This document shows positions 30,596 to 38,106 of a stretch of DNA of 42,192 bases, piece after piece. Both the position numbers and the translations under genes were made by a program. The notes under the pieces are model-generated. The model did not search any database. It was not told the DNA's origin and worked only from the letters and a program-made list of their open reading frames with translations. Where the stretch lies: IMG/VR virus record IMGVR_UViG_3300047673_000112, positions 1-42,192 of that record. One strand, written 5' to 3'. Numbering within the stretch: position 1 is the stretch's first letter; every line of letters starts with the position of its first letter. This DNA comes from a virus.

Positions 30596-31407
30596 CACTA
30601 AAACCGCCATTCGCCTACTACGGCGGGAAAACGACACTAGCATTGAAGATCGCCGATTTATTGCCGAAGCACGATCACTACGTGGAGCCCTTCGCAGGCT
30701 CCCTTGCCGTCCTGCTCGCCAAGGAGCCGACCGGGTGGGAAACCGTCAACGACCTCGACGGCGACCTCGTGAACTTCTGGCGAGTGCTCCGTGACCAGCC
30801 GGAAGAACTGGAGCGCGCCGCCATGCTGACGCCACACTCCCGAGAGGAATACGAAACAAGCAGGGATCTTGATGGCGACGACCTAGAGCGGGCACGGCGT
30901 GTATGGGTGCGCCTAACACAGGGGCGCTCACACTCAATGAAGCCGACGGGTTGGTGGTATGGTCGCCGCGCCGCAAGTAGGTTTACCTCCCCACCATCCG
31001 ATGTCGAGGGGTTCGCTGCGCGCACCCTCGCCGCGGCGGAACGCCTGAAGCGGGTAAGCCTAGAGAGCCGGGACGCCATTGAACTGGTGCGCGACTACGG
31101 CGCTGAACCGTCAGTCTGCATCTACGCCGACCCGCCCTACCTCGGAACAACGCGGGCGGCGAACTACCGCGTCGAGATGCTGGAGGATGACTTGCATGTG
31201 CAGCTTGCCGAAGCGCTGCGAGGATGCAAGGCTTCGGTAGTCCTTTCCGGGTATGCGTCACCGCTCTACGAGGACCTGTATCCAGGCTGGCACCGCATGG
31301 AACTCAAAGCGCCCACCGCACTCTCTGGCCGGGCCGCTGAGAATGAAGTCCTGTGGTCAAACGTTCCGCTTGGTGTGCAAGAAGCCTTCGACTTCAGCGC
31401 GGCCTAA
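30592..31407 (+). CDS. Dam-type N6-adenine DNA methyltransferase (D12 class)
   Basis: A 271-residue enzyme. Motif X/I: PPFAYYGGKTTLALKI (5-20), with Phe-Ala-Tyr-Tyr-Gly-Gly-Lys; VEPFAGSLAV (31-40) binds SAM; the catalytic motif is ADPPYLGTTR (179-188, Asp-Pro-Pro-Tyr). The C-terminal half carries HVQLAEAL and SGYASPLYEDLY, as in phage Dam enzymes. It methylates adenine in a short target, probably GATC-like, which cannot be told from sequence. Last gene of its operon; the intergenic operators and promoter follow. Confidence 0.93.
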   Translation: MTLKPPFAYYGGKTTLALKIADLLPKHDHYVEPFAGSLAVLLAKEPTGWETVNDLDGDLVNFWRVLRDQPEELERAAMLTPHSREEYETSRDLDGDDLERARRVWVRLTQGRSHSMKPTGWWYGRRAASRFTSPPSDVEGFAARTLAAAERLKRVSLESRDAIELVRDYGAEPSVCIYADPPYLGTTRAANYRVEMLEDDLHVQLAEALRGCKASVVLSGYASPLYEDLYPGWHRMELKAPTALSGRAAENEVLWSNVPLGVQEAFDFSAA

Positions 31408-31444
31408 CGAAACGATGTGTAACTCTGTACGAAACTAGGTGTTG
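31406..31444 (-). promoter_or_regulatory. operator pair overlapping the 31442 promoter
   Basis: Two minus-strand copies of the 17-bp motif at 31406-31422 and 31428-31444, exactly 22 bp apart. On the plus strand the second reads TACGAAACTAGGTGTTG and runs into the -35 box. Same layout as at 16036-16073. Confidence 0.78.
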
Positions 31445-31471
31445 ACTTTGATACGCGGTTGAACTTACAAT
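31442..31471 (+). promoter_or_regulatory. rightward sigma-70-type promoter
   Basis: -35 TTGACT (31442-31447), 18-base spacer, -10 TACAAT (31466-31471). Predicted start about 31478. A terminator hairpin begins only eight bases later, so most transcripts would stop at about 36 nt unless read through. Confidence 0.75.
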
Positions 31472-31485
31472 TGAGTTGTAGCGAA

Positions 31486-31513
31486 AGAGCCTCCAGGAAT
31501 GGGGGCTCTTTTT
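31486..31513 (+). terminator. terminator/attenuator directly after promoter
   Basis: Stem of nine pairs, AGAGCCTCC (31486-31494) with GGGGGCTCT (31501-31509), one G-T pair, six-base loop, then five T to 31513. It ends transcripts from the upstream methyltransferase operon and also those from the promoter at 31442. Confidence 0.8.
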
Positions 31514-31537
31514 CATGCCCAACGAAACGGGGTTGCC

Positions 31538-31780
31538 GTGAGCCTTGCTGTGGTGTCGCCGGCCCCGATCCTGGACCATGCCGATAGGTGCGATCGTTGC
31601 GGATCCCGCGCGTATGTGTGGACGATCCTGACGTTCCCGTCCTCGGCGACGGGTGAGCTGCTGTTCTGCCGGCACCACTGGTTGCAACACCGGGCCAAGG
31701 TCCAACCGTTCGTGTCCGTCATCGTTGACGAATGCCGGTCCTTGTTCAAACACGTTGAAGACGATAAACACATCACCTAG
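31538..31780 (+). CDS. DUF7455-like zinc-ribbon protein
   Basis: An 80-residue protein from GTG 31538. The segment DHADRCDRCGSRAYVWTILT followed by GELLFCRHHWLQHRAKV matches a small zinc-ribbon family (CxxC ... CxxH) common in actinobacteria and their phages, usually annotated DUF7455. Function of the family is not known. A frame extension upstream to 31499 enters the terminator and is rejected. Confidence 0.7.
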   Translation: MSLAVVSPAPILDHADRCDRCGSRAYVWTILTFPSSATGELLFCRHHWLQHRAKVQPFVSVIVDECRSLFKHVEDDKHIT

Positions 31781-31788
31781 GAGCAGCT

Positions 31789-31953
31789 ATGGCCCGCACT
31801 TTCACCGGCAAAGACGTCCACAACTGGAAGGTCGTGTCGTTCAGCGGCAAGACCATGAAGGGCAATGACGGAAAGCCACTCAACACGTTCGACGGCTACA
31901 AGGCCGCTAGCGTTGTCGCGCGCGCCGTTGGTGGCGTAGCAGTCCGCATCTGA
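31789..31953 (+). CDS. hypothetical small basic protein
   Basis: A 54-residue protein from ATG 31789 with AGGAG (31779-31783) upstream. Basic, with FTGKDVHNWKVVSFSGKTMK then a C-terminal AASVVARAVGGVAVRI. Its stop overlaps the next ATG (TGATG). No known domain. Confidence 0.65.
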   Translation: MARTFTGKDVHNWKVVSFSGKTMKGNDGKPLNTFDGYKAASVVARAVGGVAVRI

Positions 31954-32141
31954 TGAAACGCTATACCCACGCCCCGGCCCACCCAGACGTCGTCGCCGGC
32001 CTGAACGACGCGGCGGTCCTCGCCCAGCTCGCGGAGCGGATTGACACGCTCATCCCCGAGCCGCGCACCCACACCGCGCAGCAAGCCCTCATCACCGCCC
32101 GAGTCGCCTTGCTGGCCGCGGTGAAAGAGTTGACGCCGTGA
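31953..32141 (+). CDS. hypothetical small helical protein
   Basis: A 62-residue protein from ATG 31953. Helical after residue 15 (LNDAAVLAQLAERIDTLIPE; TAQQALITARVALLAAVKEL). GTGA overlap with the next gene. Not recognised. Confidence 0.6.
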   Translation: MKRYTHAPAHPDVVAGLNDAAVLAQLAERIDTLIPEPRTHTAQQALITARVALLAAVKELTP

Positions 32142-32302
32142 GGATCACGTTTGATCGGATGACGAAGGGCCGGCACCTATTCGAGTGCCACGGGTGCGGG
32201 TTCCAAGAGGTGACCCATGTCGACGCGGTCAGCATCACCCACTACTGCGGCGGGCCGACGATCTTCAAAGCGTCGCAAAGCGCCTCACCCCCATCCCCCT
32301 AG
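32138..32302 (+). CDS. small zinc-finger-like protein
   Basis: A 54-residue protein from GTG 32138. Metal-binding residues CHGCG (17-21) and ITHYCGG (33-39) suggest a single zinc site. Last gene before a 289-bp gap. It carries a Ser/Pro tail. Function unknown. Confidence 0.55.
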   Translation: MRITFDRMTKGRHLFECHGCGFQEVTHVDAVSITHYCGGPTIFKASQSASPPSP

Positions 32303-32591
32303 ATTTGGTGCGCGTTGGTCAACACGATGTGACTCGTGATGTGGCCGTATGGGTCTTCCGCGGTTTCGTGAAGCCTACTCCGCTGCTTCGGAACGCTGCC
32401 AACGCGCACCAACAAACTTGATAAGACCGCCGACCACTTTCCGCCTACTGGAGAGGTCGGCGGTCATCTACTTCCGGGAAATGTCACTCAACCACGCAAG
32501 CCCGGTTGCCCCACCGCACCTTATCGCCCCAGTTCAGCGGAACCACAAAGAACGGGCACCCTTTCACCACCGTAAGCAGACGGGAACCGCT
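32303..32591. other. 289-bp gene-free region with long inverted repeats
   Basis: Two stem candidates: a 14-bp inverted repeat TTGGTGCGCGTTGG (32305-32318) with its complement at 32399-32412, enclosing a smaller CACGA/TCGTG hairpin; and an 11-bp stem GACCGCCGACC (32425-32435) with 32455-32465. The second could stop transcription or mark an RNA end, but lacks a T-run. The region lies between the early genes and the packaging operon; a late promoter or packaging site may be here. No tRNA or clear promoter is seen. Confidence 0.55.
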
Positions 32592-33830
32592 ATGACACGC
32601 TGTAAATATGGGCAGGTGGCGACACCGAACGCCGAAGCGATGACGTCCAGGCAGGCCGCGAAGTTCCTCGGCATGGGCAAGTCGGCGATCAACGACCACC
32701 GGGCCGGGAAATGCATCTGCACCAAGGCTGAGGCCCCGGTCAACTCCGAGACTCACCGCCCGGACGGCACAGCCGACTACGTGACCATGAGCGAACGCGC
32801 ATGGGGCTACGAAGACTTCAGGCGGTTCATAGCGTCCAAGGGCCAAGATCCCGACAAGGTCACCTTTACATGGGGAGTCACCAGCACCCCGCAGGGCGGC
32901 TATTTCAATAAACTCAACAACGTCCGGCCTGTTGCGTCGGTTGATGCCGGGCTTGAAGCCGTTGACCTGCCGGCACTGTACGCCGCGGCCCGTCACGCAA
33001 CTTCGATTCCGCGTCCCGTTCTGGCTGACCGGGCAACGGTCATTGTGTGGGCCGATCCGCAGATCGGTAAGACCGGCTCGCGTGGCGGTACTGCTGAGCT
33101 GATCGAACGCTCCACCGTGATCCGTAAGAAACTGGACGAGCTCCTGACAGATCGGAACCCCTCGGCGATCCTCCTGGCTGATGCCGGTGACGGGATTGAG
33201 GGTTTCGAGTCTGGCGGCAACCCCATGTTCACGAACGACCTGAGCCTGTCGGGCCAGCTCGACACGTACGGCACGGAACTGTTCGAGTACATCAACCTCG
33301 CACACTCTTACGCCCCTGTCACGGTCGCGGGCATCCCCTCGAACCACGCTGCTTGGCGCTGTGGGAAGCAGAACCTTGGGCGCCCCAGTGATGACCTTGG
33401 GCTGTTCATGCACAAGCAGGTCCAGAAGGTCACGGACGCCGCTGGTATGGACGTCTCATGGGTGAAGCCAGCCGAGTACGACGAAAGCGTTGCGGTGGAC
33501 TTCTACGGCACCAAAGTGGGCATCGTGCACGGTAATCAGTTCGGCCCGGGACAGGCTGTGACGTGGTGGCAGAAGCAGGCCTTCGGCGCACAAGCTGCCG
33601 CGACCGCCGATGTGCTGGTGCACGGTCACTACCACTCGTTCTCCGCCTCGGTAGCTGGCCGTAACCCCGTATCGGGCCGTCAACGGTACTGCCTCGGCGC
33701 CCCCACTTTGGATAACGGGTCTGACTGGTTCCGGCAAGTCCAAGGCCGCGACAGTGACCCCGGCCTCATGGTCTTCGACGTCACCGAAAACGGGTTTGAC
33801 CTGAGTTCGCTGACGATCCTCACCGCGTAA
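32592..33830 (+). CDS. metallophosphoesterase with N-terminal helix-turn-helix
   Basis: A 412-residue protein from ATG 32592; the open frame upstream to 32349 lies in the inverted-repeat region and lacks a start with a ribosome site. Residues about 16-42 form an HTH (AMTSRQAAKFLGMGKSAIND). Residues about 148-360 are a calcineurin-like phosphoesterase with WADPQIGK (Asp155), ADAGDGIEG (Asp200), IPSNHAAW (Asn251, His252), IVHGNQ (His313) and VHGHYHS (His346, His348). It could be a nuclease or phosphatase that binds DNA. First gene of the packaging operon. Confidence 0.85.
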   Translation: MTRCKYGQVATPNAEAMTSRQAAKFLGMGKSAINDHRAGKCICTKAEAPVNSETHRPDGTADYVTMSERAWGYEDFRRFIASKGQDPDKVTFTWGVTSTPQGGYFNKLNNVRPVASVDAGLEAVDLPALYAAARHATSIPRPVLADRATVIVWADPQIGKTGSRGGTAELIERSTVIRKKLDELLTDRNPSAILLADAGDGIEGFESGGNPMFTNDLSLSGQLDTYGTELFEYINLAHSYAPVTVAGIPSNHAAWRCGKQNLGRPSDDLGLFMHKQVQKVTDAAGMDVSWVKPAEYDESVAVDFYGTKVGIVHGNQFGPGQAVTWWQKQAFGAQAAATADVLVHGHYHSFSASVAGRNPVSGRQRYCLGAPTLDNGSDWFRQVQGRDSDPGLMVFDVTENGFDLSSLTILTA

Positions 33831-33874
33831 CGGCTGAATAGCCACAATCACCCTTCACCAGCTTTAGGAGCACC

Positions 33875-34219
33875 ATGGCTATTCAGACCGCGTCCATGAA
33901 GAACAGTTTGGCGACGGCGTACAAGAACGCGGCCCTCTACGCGGCCCTGTATACGACCGTGCCCGGTGCCGCTGCTGGTACCGAGGTGACGGGTGGCGCG
34001 CCGGCGTATGCCAGGAAGTCGCTGACGTGGGGTGCGCCGTCGAACGGTGTGGTGACCGCGACCGTGACGTTCGACGTCCCGACCGGTGTGACCGTTGCCG
34101 GTGCGGGGATCCACGACGCCGCCACCGCGGGGAACTACCTCGACGGCGGGGCTGTCACGTCCCAAGCGTTCAGTTCCCAGGGCACGTACGCCCTCACCCT
34201 CACGTTCACCGAGTCCTAA
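33875..34219 (+). CDS. small structural protein (actinophage fibre/tail type)
   Basis: A 114-residue protein, ribosome site AGGAG. The sequence MAIQTASMKNSLATAYKNAA, then GTEVTGGAPAYARKSLTWGAPSNGVV and VTFDVPTGVTVAGAGIHDAATAG, is a small all-beta family that recurs in actinophage structural gene clusters, generally of unknown role. Its location directly before the repeat fibre suggests a capsid- or fibre-bound protein. Confidence 0.68.
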   Translation: MAIQTASMKNSLATAYKNAALYAALYTTVPGAAAGTEVTGGAPAYARKSLTWGAPSNGVVTATVTFDVPTGVTVAGAGIHDAATAGNYLDGGAVTSQAFSSQGTYALTLTFTES

Positions 34220-34237
34220 ACACCGTAGGGGGCTGGC

Positions 34238-35536
34238 ATGGTCCAGTGGGTCAACCGCTCCCTCATCCAGGCGCCACGTAACGGCACCACTTCGCACACG
34301 GTCGCATTTACTTCCGCCACTGCGGGGAACCTCCTCGTCGCCGTTGTTGAGGGTGCGGTCACGTCCACGACCCCGGCAGGGTGGACGCTCCCGACCAACG
34401 GTTCGGCGGTCAGCAACTCCGGGCTCTACGTCTGGTACAAAACCGCCACAGCCGCCGAAGCATCCTTCAGCACCACACACAACGGCTCAAACTACCCCAT
34501 CACCGCCGTCGTGTACGAGTTCCCCGCCGGGTCCACGTGGGTTGGTGCGGCGTCCAGCACTGGCGGCGCAGCGGGCGCAGCTAACCCGAACCTGACCGGC
34601 CTGACCGGCACAAACCTGCTGTTCGGTGCGAACGGCCTGGACAACACGGGAACGTCAACAATCTCCGCGGTATGGTCCGGTACCGGCTCCCCGATCGAGG
34701 ACGTGGACACGTCCGTCCCGTTGTCCGGCACGGACGGCTGCTGGCTTGGTGTCGCCTATGTGGAGTCGTCGACGGCGACATCGTTCCAGCCGACAGCGAC
34801 GGTCACGAACGCCCCGACGAGCAAGGAAGCCCTCACCTTCGCGGTGAAGGTCGCCGCTGGTTCGTCCGCGTTCACGGGGTCCGTGGCGCTGTCTGGTGCC
34901 GGGTCACTGGTTGGCACTGGCAAGCCTGCTGTCACTGGTAGCACGGCCCCGTCCGGGGCTGGTGCCCTGGCTTTGGGTGGCTCCCCCGCAGCGTCGGGCA
35001 CGGTCAGCCCTAGCGGTACTGGCACGCTGGCATTGTCCGGTGTTGCTAACGCCGCCGGGTCACTAACCCTTGGCGGTGCTGGTTCCCTGGCGTTCAGCGC
35101 AGGCACCGGCTACACGGGCTCGCTCAACCTGTCGGGCGCGGGCGGGCTGGCGCTCGCCGGCACGCCGAAACCCACAGGCGCGCTCACCCTCGCAGGCTCC
35201 GGGTCACTCGCGCTGTCCGGGAACGGTTCGGGCGCAGGCGCCGGAACACTCGGCATCACCGGTTCGGGCACGCTCACCCTCTCGGGTGCAGTCACCACAA
35301 TGGGTGCGCTCAACCTCGGCGGCATGGGGCAACTCACCGCCACAGGACAACCCGCAACGGGCGGGGCAATCGGCTTTGCTGGCAATGGCTCGCTCACACT
35401 CTCCGGCGCACCCCTCGGCCTGCCGGTAGACATCACTGTCACCGGCACCCTTGACCCGCGACGTTGGGCCACGACGCTCCCCGAACGTTCGAAGACCGCA
35501 ACCCTTGAACCGCGCAGATGGGCAGGCACCTTGTGA
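34238..35536 (+). CDS. Gly/Ser repeat fibre protein upstream of terminase
   Basis: A 432-residue protein. Residues 1-205 are a beta-rich head (HTVAFTSATAGNLLVAVVEG ... LLFGANGLDNTGTSTI) like a jelly-roll. Residues 212-395 are nine repeats of a 'TGSLxLSGxGSLALxGxP' unit; the first six start at 212, 232, 252, 272, 292 and 312, exactly 20 residues apart. The end holds two matching units TLDPRRWATTL and TLEPRRWAGTL. The repeats would form a beta-solenoid or collagen-like rod. A fibre this far from the tail genes suggests a head fibre or a second receptor-binding protein. No enzyme motif. Confidence 0.75.
   Translation: MVQWVNRSLIQAPRNGTTSHTVAFTSATAGNLLVAVVEGAVTSTTPAGWTLPTNGSAVSNSGLYVWYKTATAAEASFSTTHNGSNYPITAVVYEFPAGSTWVGAASSTGGAAGAANPNLTGLTGTNLLFGANGLDNTGTSTISAVWSGTGSPIEDVDTSVPLSGTDGCWLGVAYVESSTATSFQPTATVTNAPTSKEALTFAVKVAAGSSAFTGSVALSGAGSLVGTGKPAVTGSTAPSGAGALALGGSPAASGTVSPSGTGTLALSGVANAAGSLTLGGAGSLAFSAGTGYTGSLNLSGAGGLALAGTPKPTGALTLAGSGSLALSGNGSGAGAGTLGITGSGTLTLSGAVTTMGALNLGGMGQLTATGQPATGGAIGFAGNGSLTLSGAPLGLPVDITVTGTLDPRRWATTLPERSKTATLEPRRWAGTL
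34871..35422 (+). repeat. protein-coding 60-bp repeat array in the fibre gene
   Basis: Nine degenerate units of about 60 bp encode the glycine/serine rod. The first six keep a strict 60-bp period; later units vary by 1-2 codons. Bases have diverged at many third positions, so the array is old or under selection at protein level. Confidence 0.75.
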
Positions 35537-35793
35537 ACAGTTACGAACGCGAGTCGACCGAGTTCCAGCCCGTCACCATCACCGTCGACGGGGTTGCAGT
35601 CACGTCCGGTGTGACGTTCTGTCTCGCCCCGGACGGCGTCAGACCAGTCACATTCACCGCACCCGCCAACGTCGCGGGCAAGATCGGCGTACTCGTCACC
35701 GGGCTAACACCCGGAGCCTACCGGGTGTGGGCAAAGATCACCTCCAACCCCGAAACCCCCGTCCTCAACTGCGGCTACATCACCATCACCTAA
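35533..35793 (+). CDS. small beta-rich structural protein
   Basis: An 86-residue protein from GTG 35533 overlapping the fibre stop. Its form (FQPVTITVDGVAVTSGVTFCLAP, KIGVLVTGLTPGAYRVWAKI) is that of an Ig-like domain found next to phage fibre genes. It could be a fibre cap or attachment protein. Translation is coupled to the fibre. Confidence 0.65.
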   Translation: MNSYERESTEFQPVTITVDGVAVTSGVTFCLAPDGVRPVTFTAPANVAGKIGVLVTGLTPGAYRVWAKITSNPETPVLNCGYITIT

Positions 35794-35802
35794 GGGGCTC
35801 GC

Positions 35803-36270
35803 ATGTTGACAGGACAAGTCGGATGCGTCGTTGACTCCAAAGGCTGGATGGGTAAAGCGATTGAACGCGTCACCGGATCCCGGGCGCATCACACCATCGT
35901 TGCGATCAGTGACACGCAGTGCATCAGCGCAGAGCCGCACGGTGCACGCATCCGCCCCATCACCGACTACGAGACTGTCATCTGGTCCCGATACCCGCAC
36001 ACCGAAGAACAAGCACACCTCGTCGCCGGCCTCGCCGAGTACAGCCAGCACGTCCGCTACGACTACTTGTCGTTCGCGGCGCTGGGTTGGCACTTCATTA
36101 CTGGCGGGCGGATCCCCGACAAGGTAGCCACTTGGTTGGACGACCGCGGCGAGACTACCTGTTCGCAGCTCGCGTCCAACATTATGCACGCCGCACGGTT
36201 AGGCGCACCCGACACCACCGTCGTATGCCCCGGCGACTGGCTCAACTACATCCAAACCCACCACATGTAA
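35803..36270 (+). CDS. papain-like (permuted NlpC/P60 or YiiX-type) cysteine peptidase
   Basis: A 155-residue protein from ATG 35803. Order of the likely catalytic residues is His29/His30 (SRAHHTIVAIS), Glu44 (SAEPHG), then Cys120 (ETTCSQLASN), which is the permuted papain-like order. Such enzymes cut peptide, amide or thioester bonds, for example in peptidoglycan. It sits between the fibre and small terminase, so it may be a virion enzyme that helps entry, or a processing enzyme for head proteins. The substrate cannot be told from sequence. Confidence 0.7.
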   Translation: MLTGQVGCVVDSKGWMGKAIERVTGSRAHHTIVAISDTQCISAEPHGARIRPITDYETVIWSRYPHTEEQAHLVAGLAEYSQHVRYDYLSFAALGWHFITGGRIPDKVATWLDDRGETTCSQLASNIMHAARLGAPDTTVVCPGDWLNYIQTHHM

Positions 36271-36295
36271 GCCCGTAGCATCCAGGAGGTGCAGG

Positions 36296-36838
36296 GTGGC
36301 TCCCAGACTTCCGAAAATGACCGAGGCTGACAAGGACGAGATCCTCCAGCTCCACAAACAAGGCCTCACCCAGCGCGAGATCGCGGAACGCACCGGCAGG
36401 CCCGCGGGCACCATTTCGACGTTCTGCTCCCGCAACGGGCTGAAGTTCGATGGGACCACGACCGAAGCGGCGACCGCGCGGCGGGTCCTCGACGCCAAAG
36501 AACGCGTCTCACTGCTCCGGCTGGAACTGATCGCCGTGCAGGAACACCGGGTCGCCGAGATACGCGCCGTACAAAACGGCGAGAAGAAGTGGAAGACCGT
36601 GCTGCGCGGGACCGGCGCGTCCGAGGGTGAGGCCGAACTATCCTTCATCCCACCCAACGACTACGCCCGCGAACAATCCGCCGCGTCCCAGGCGTCCACC
36701 GCGATCAAGAACTACGCCCCGCAAGAGGTCGCCAAGGACACCACCGCCACCGACTCCGTTGTCGACGCCCTGCTGACCGGGTTCCGGCAGCACTACGACA
36801 CGGCGGTGAAACCCGCGAAAGTGGGGGATGAGACGTGA
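36296..36838 (+). CDS. terS: terminase small subunit
   Basis: A 180-residue protein from GTG 36296 with AGGAGG upstream. Residues about 8-45 form an HTH (MTEADKDEILQLHKQGLTQREIAERTGRPAGTI with FCSRNGLK) that would bind the packaging site. The middle is coiled coil (LDAKERVSLLRLELIAVQEHR) for ring formation, and the C-terminus contacts the large subunit. GTGA overlap with the large-subunit gene. Confidence 0.85.
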   Translation: MAPRLPKMTEADKDEILQLHKQGLTQREIAERTGRPAGTISTFCSRNGLKFDGTTTEAATARRVLDAKERVSLLRLELIAVQEHRVAEIRAVQNGEKKWKTVLRGTGASEGEAELSFIPPNDYAREQSAASQASTAIKNYAPQEVAKDTTATDSVVDALLTGFRQHYDTAVKPAKVGDET

Positions 36839-38106
36839 GCAACCCCGCCCTGTCGGATAAGCAGATCGCGTCCATCGTCGAATCCGAACAGCAGACCATC
36901 AGCCTGTGGGTCGGCGCCGTCTCGGCGGGTAAGACGATCGCGTCCCTGTTCGCATTCCTCCTCGCCGTCAGGCTGTGCAAGGGCACGGGCCTGATCATCA
37001 TCGTGGGCAAGACGCTCCAGACCATCGAACGCAACATCCTCGCCCCGCTCATGGATCAGCGGATCTTCGGGGAACTCGCCAACCACATCGTCCACACCAA
37101 GGGTTCCGGGATCGCCATGATCCTCGGCAAAGAGGTCGCGCTCGTGGGCGCGAACGACACCCGGTCCGAGGAGAAGATCCGCGGCTCCACCGTCGAGTTG
37201 GCTTACGTGGATGAGGCGACGTTGTTGCCGCTGGGGTTCTGGGAAATGCTCGTCTCCCGCCTCCGCGTCGCCGGCGCCCGGTTGCTTGCCACCACGAACC
37301 CGGGCTCGACCCGGCACTGGTTGCGGCTCGACTGGATCCTCCAGGCCGCGGCGAAGAACATGCGCGTCTTCCACTTCACCATGCACGACAACCCGCAATA
37401 CTTCCCCGGCGGCAACCCGGGCCCGGCGTACATCGCGCAGATGCAGGCGTCCTACGCGGGCGTGTTCTATGACCGGATGATCAAAGGGTTGTGGACGAAC
37501 GCCGAGGGCGCCGTGTACGACATGTGGGACCCGACCCGGCATGTGATCCGCTGGGAAGACATGCCCCCGATGAAGCGGGTGTTGTGCGTGTCGATTGACT
37601 TCGGCACCCAGCACGCCACGTCGGCGATCATGCTGGGCATCGGGTATGACCGGAAGCTGTACATGATGGACGAACTGCGGATTGACGCGGGCACGTCCTC
37701 CACCCTCCGCCAGTCACCGTCGCAGCAGTCCAAGACGATCAGGGACTGGATCCGCAAGCCGCATCACCCCGAACAGCTTGCCCTCGCCCCTGAGTGGGTG
37801 ATTGTGGACACCGCGGCGGCGGACTTCCGCCAGGAACTCTACGTCGACGGTTTGGCTACGCAGGGCGCGAAAAAAGATGTGGTGTACGGCATCGGCATCG
37901 TGTCCTCCCTCCTCCAAAAAGGCCAGTTGGTTGTCACCGACCGGTGCGCGGGCTGGGTGGAGGAAGTCACCGACTACGTGTGGGACCCGAAAGCGACCGA
38001 ACGCGGCGTGGACGCCCCGATCAAACGCGGCGACGACAGTATGGACGCCGGTCGTTACGGAATTGTTACAACCGAGTCCCTTTGGCGCGGCGAACTCGCC
38101 GACTAA
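36835..38106 (+). CDS. terL: terminase large subunit
   Basis: A 423-residue packaging motor and nuclease. ATPase part: Walker A GAVSAGKT (27-34), Walker B LAYVDEA (122-128, Asp126-Glu127) and a coupling motif TTNPGS (153-158). RNase H-like nuclease part: SIDFGT (Asp255), VDTAAADF (Asp325/Asp330) and DDSMDAGRY (Asp400, Asp401, Asp404). Pattern is that of the PBSX/T4-like group. It starts at GTG 36835, co-translated with the small subunit. Confidence 0.96.
   Translation: MSNPALSDKQIASIVESEQQTISLWVGAVSAGKTIASLFAFLLAVRLCKGTGLIIIVGKTLQTIERNILAPLMDQRIFGELANHIVHTKGSGIAMILGKEVALVGANDTRSEEKIRGSTVELAYVDEATLLPLGFWEMLVSRLRVAGARLLATTNPGSTRHWLRLDWILQAAAKNMRVFHFTMHDNPQYFPGGNPGPAYIAQMQASYAGVFYDRMIKGLWTNAEGAVYDMWDPTRHVIRWEDMPPMKRVLCVSIDFGTQHATSAIMLGIGYDRKLYMMDELRIDAGTSSTLRQSPSQQSKTIRDWIRKPHHPEQLALAPEWVIVDTAAADFRQELYVDGLATQGAKKDVVYGIGIVSSLLQKGQLVVTDRCAGWVEEVTDYVWDPKATERGVDAPIKRGDDSMDAGRYGIVTTESLWRGELAD

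Noticed and set aside
32362-32374. GCGGTTTCGTGAAG as a twelfth operator copy
   Set aside because: Only the GTTTCGTG half matches; the ACAC half is absent, so it is not counted.
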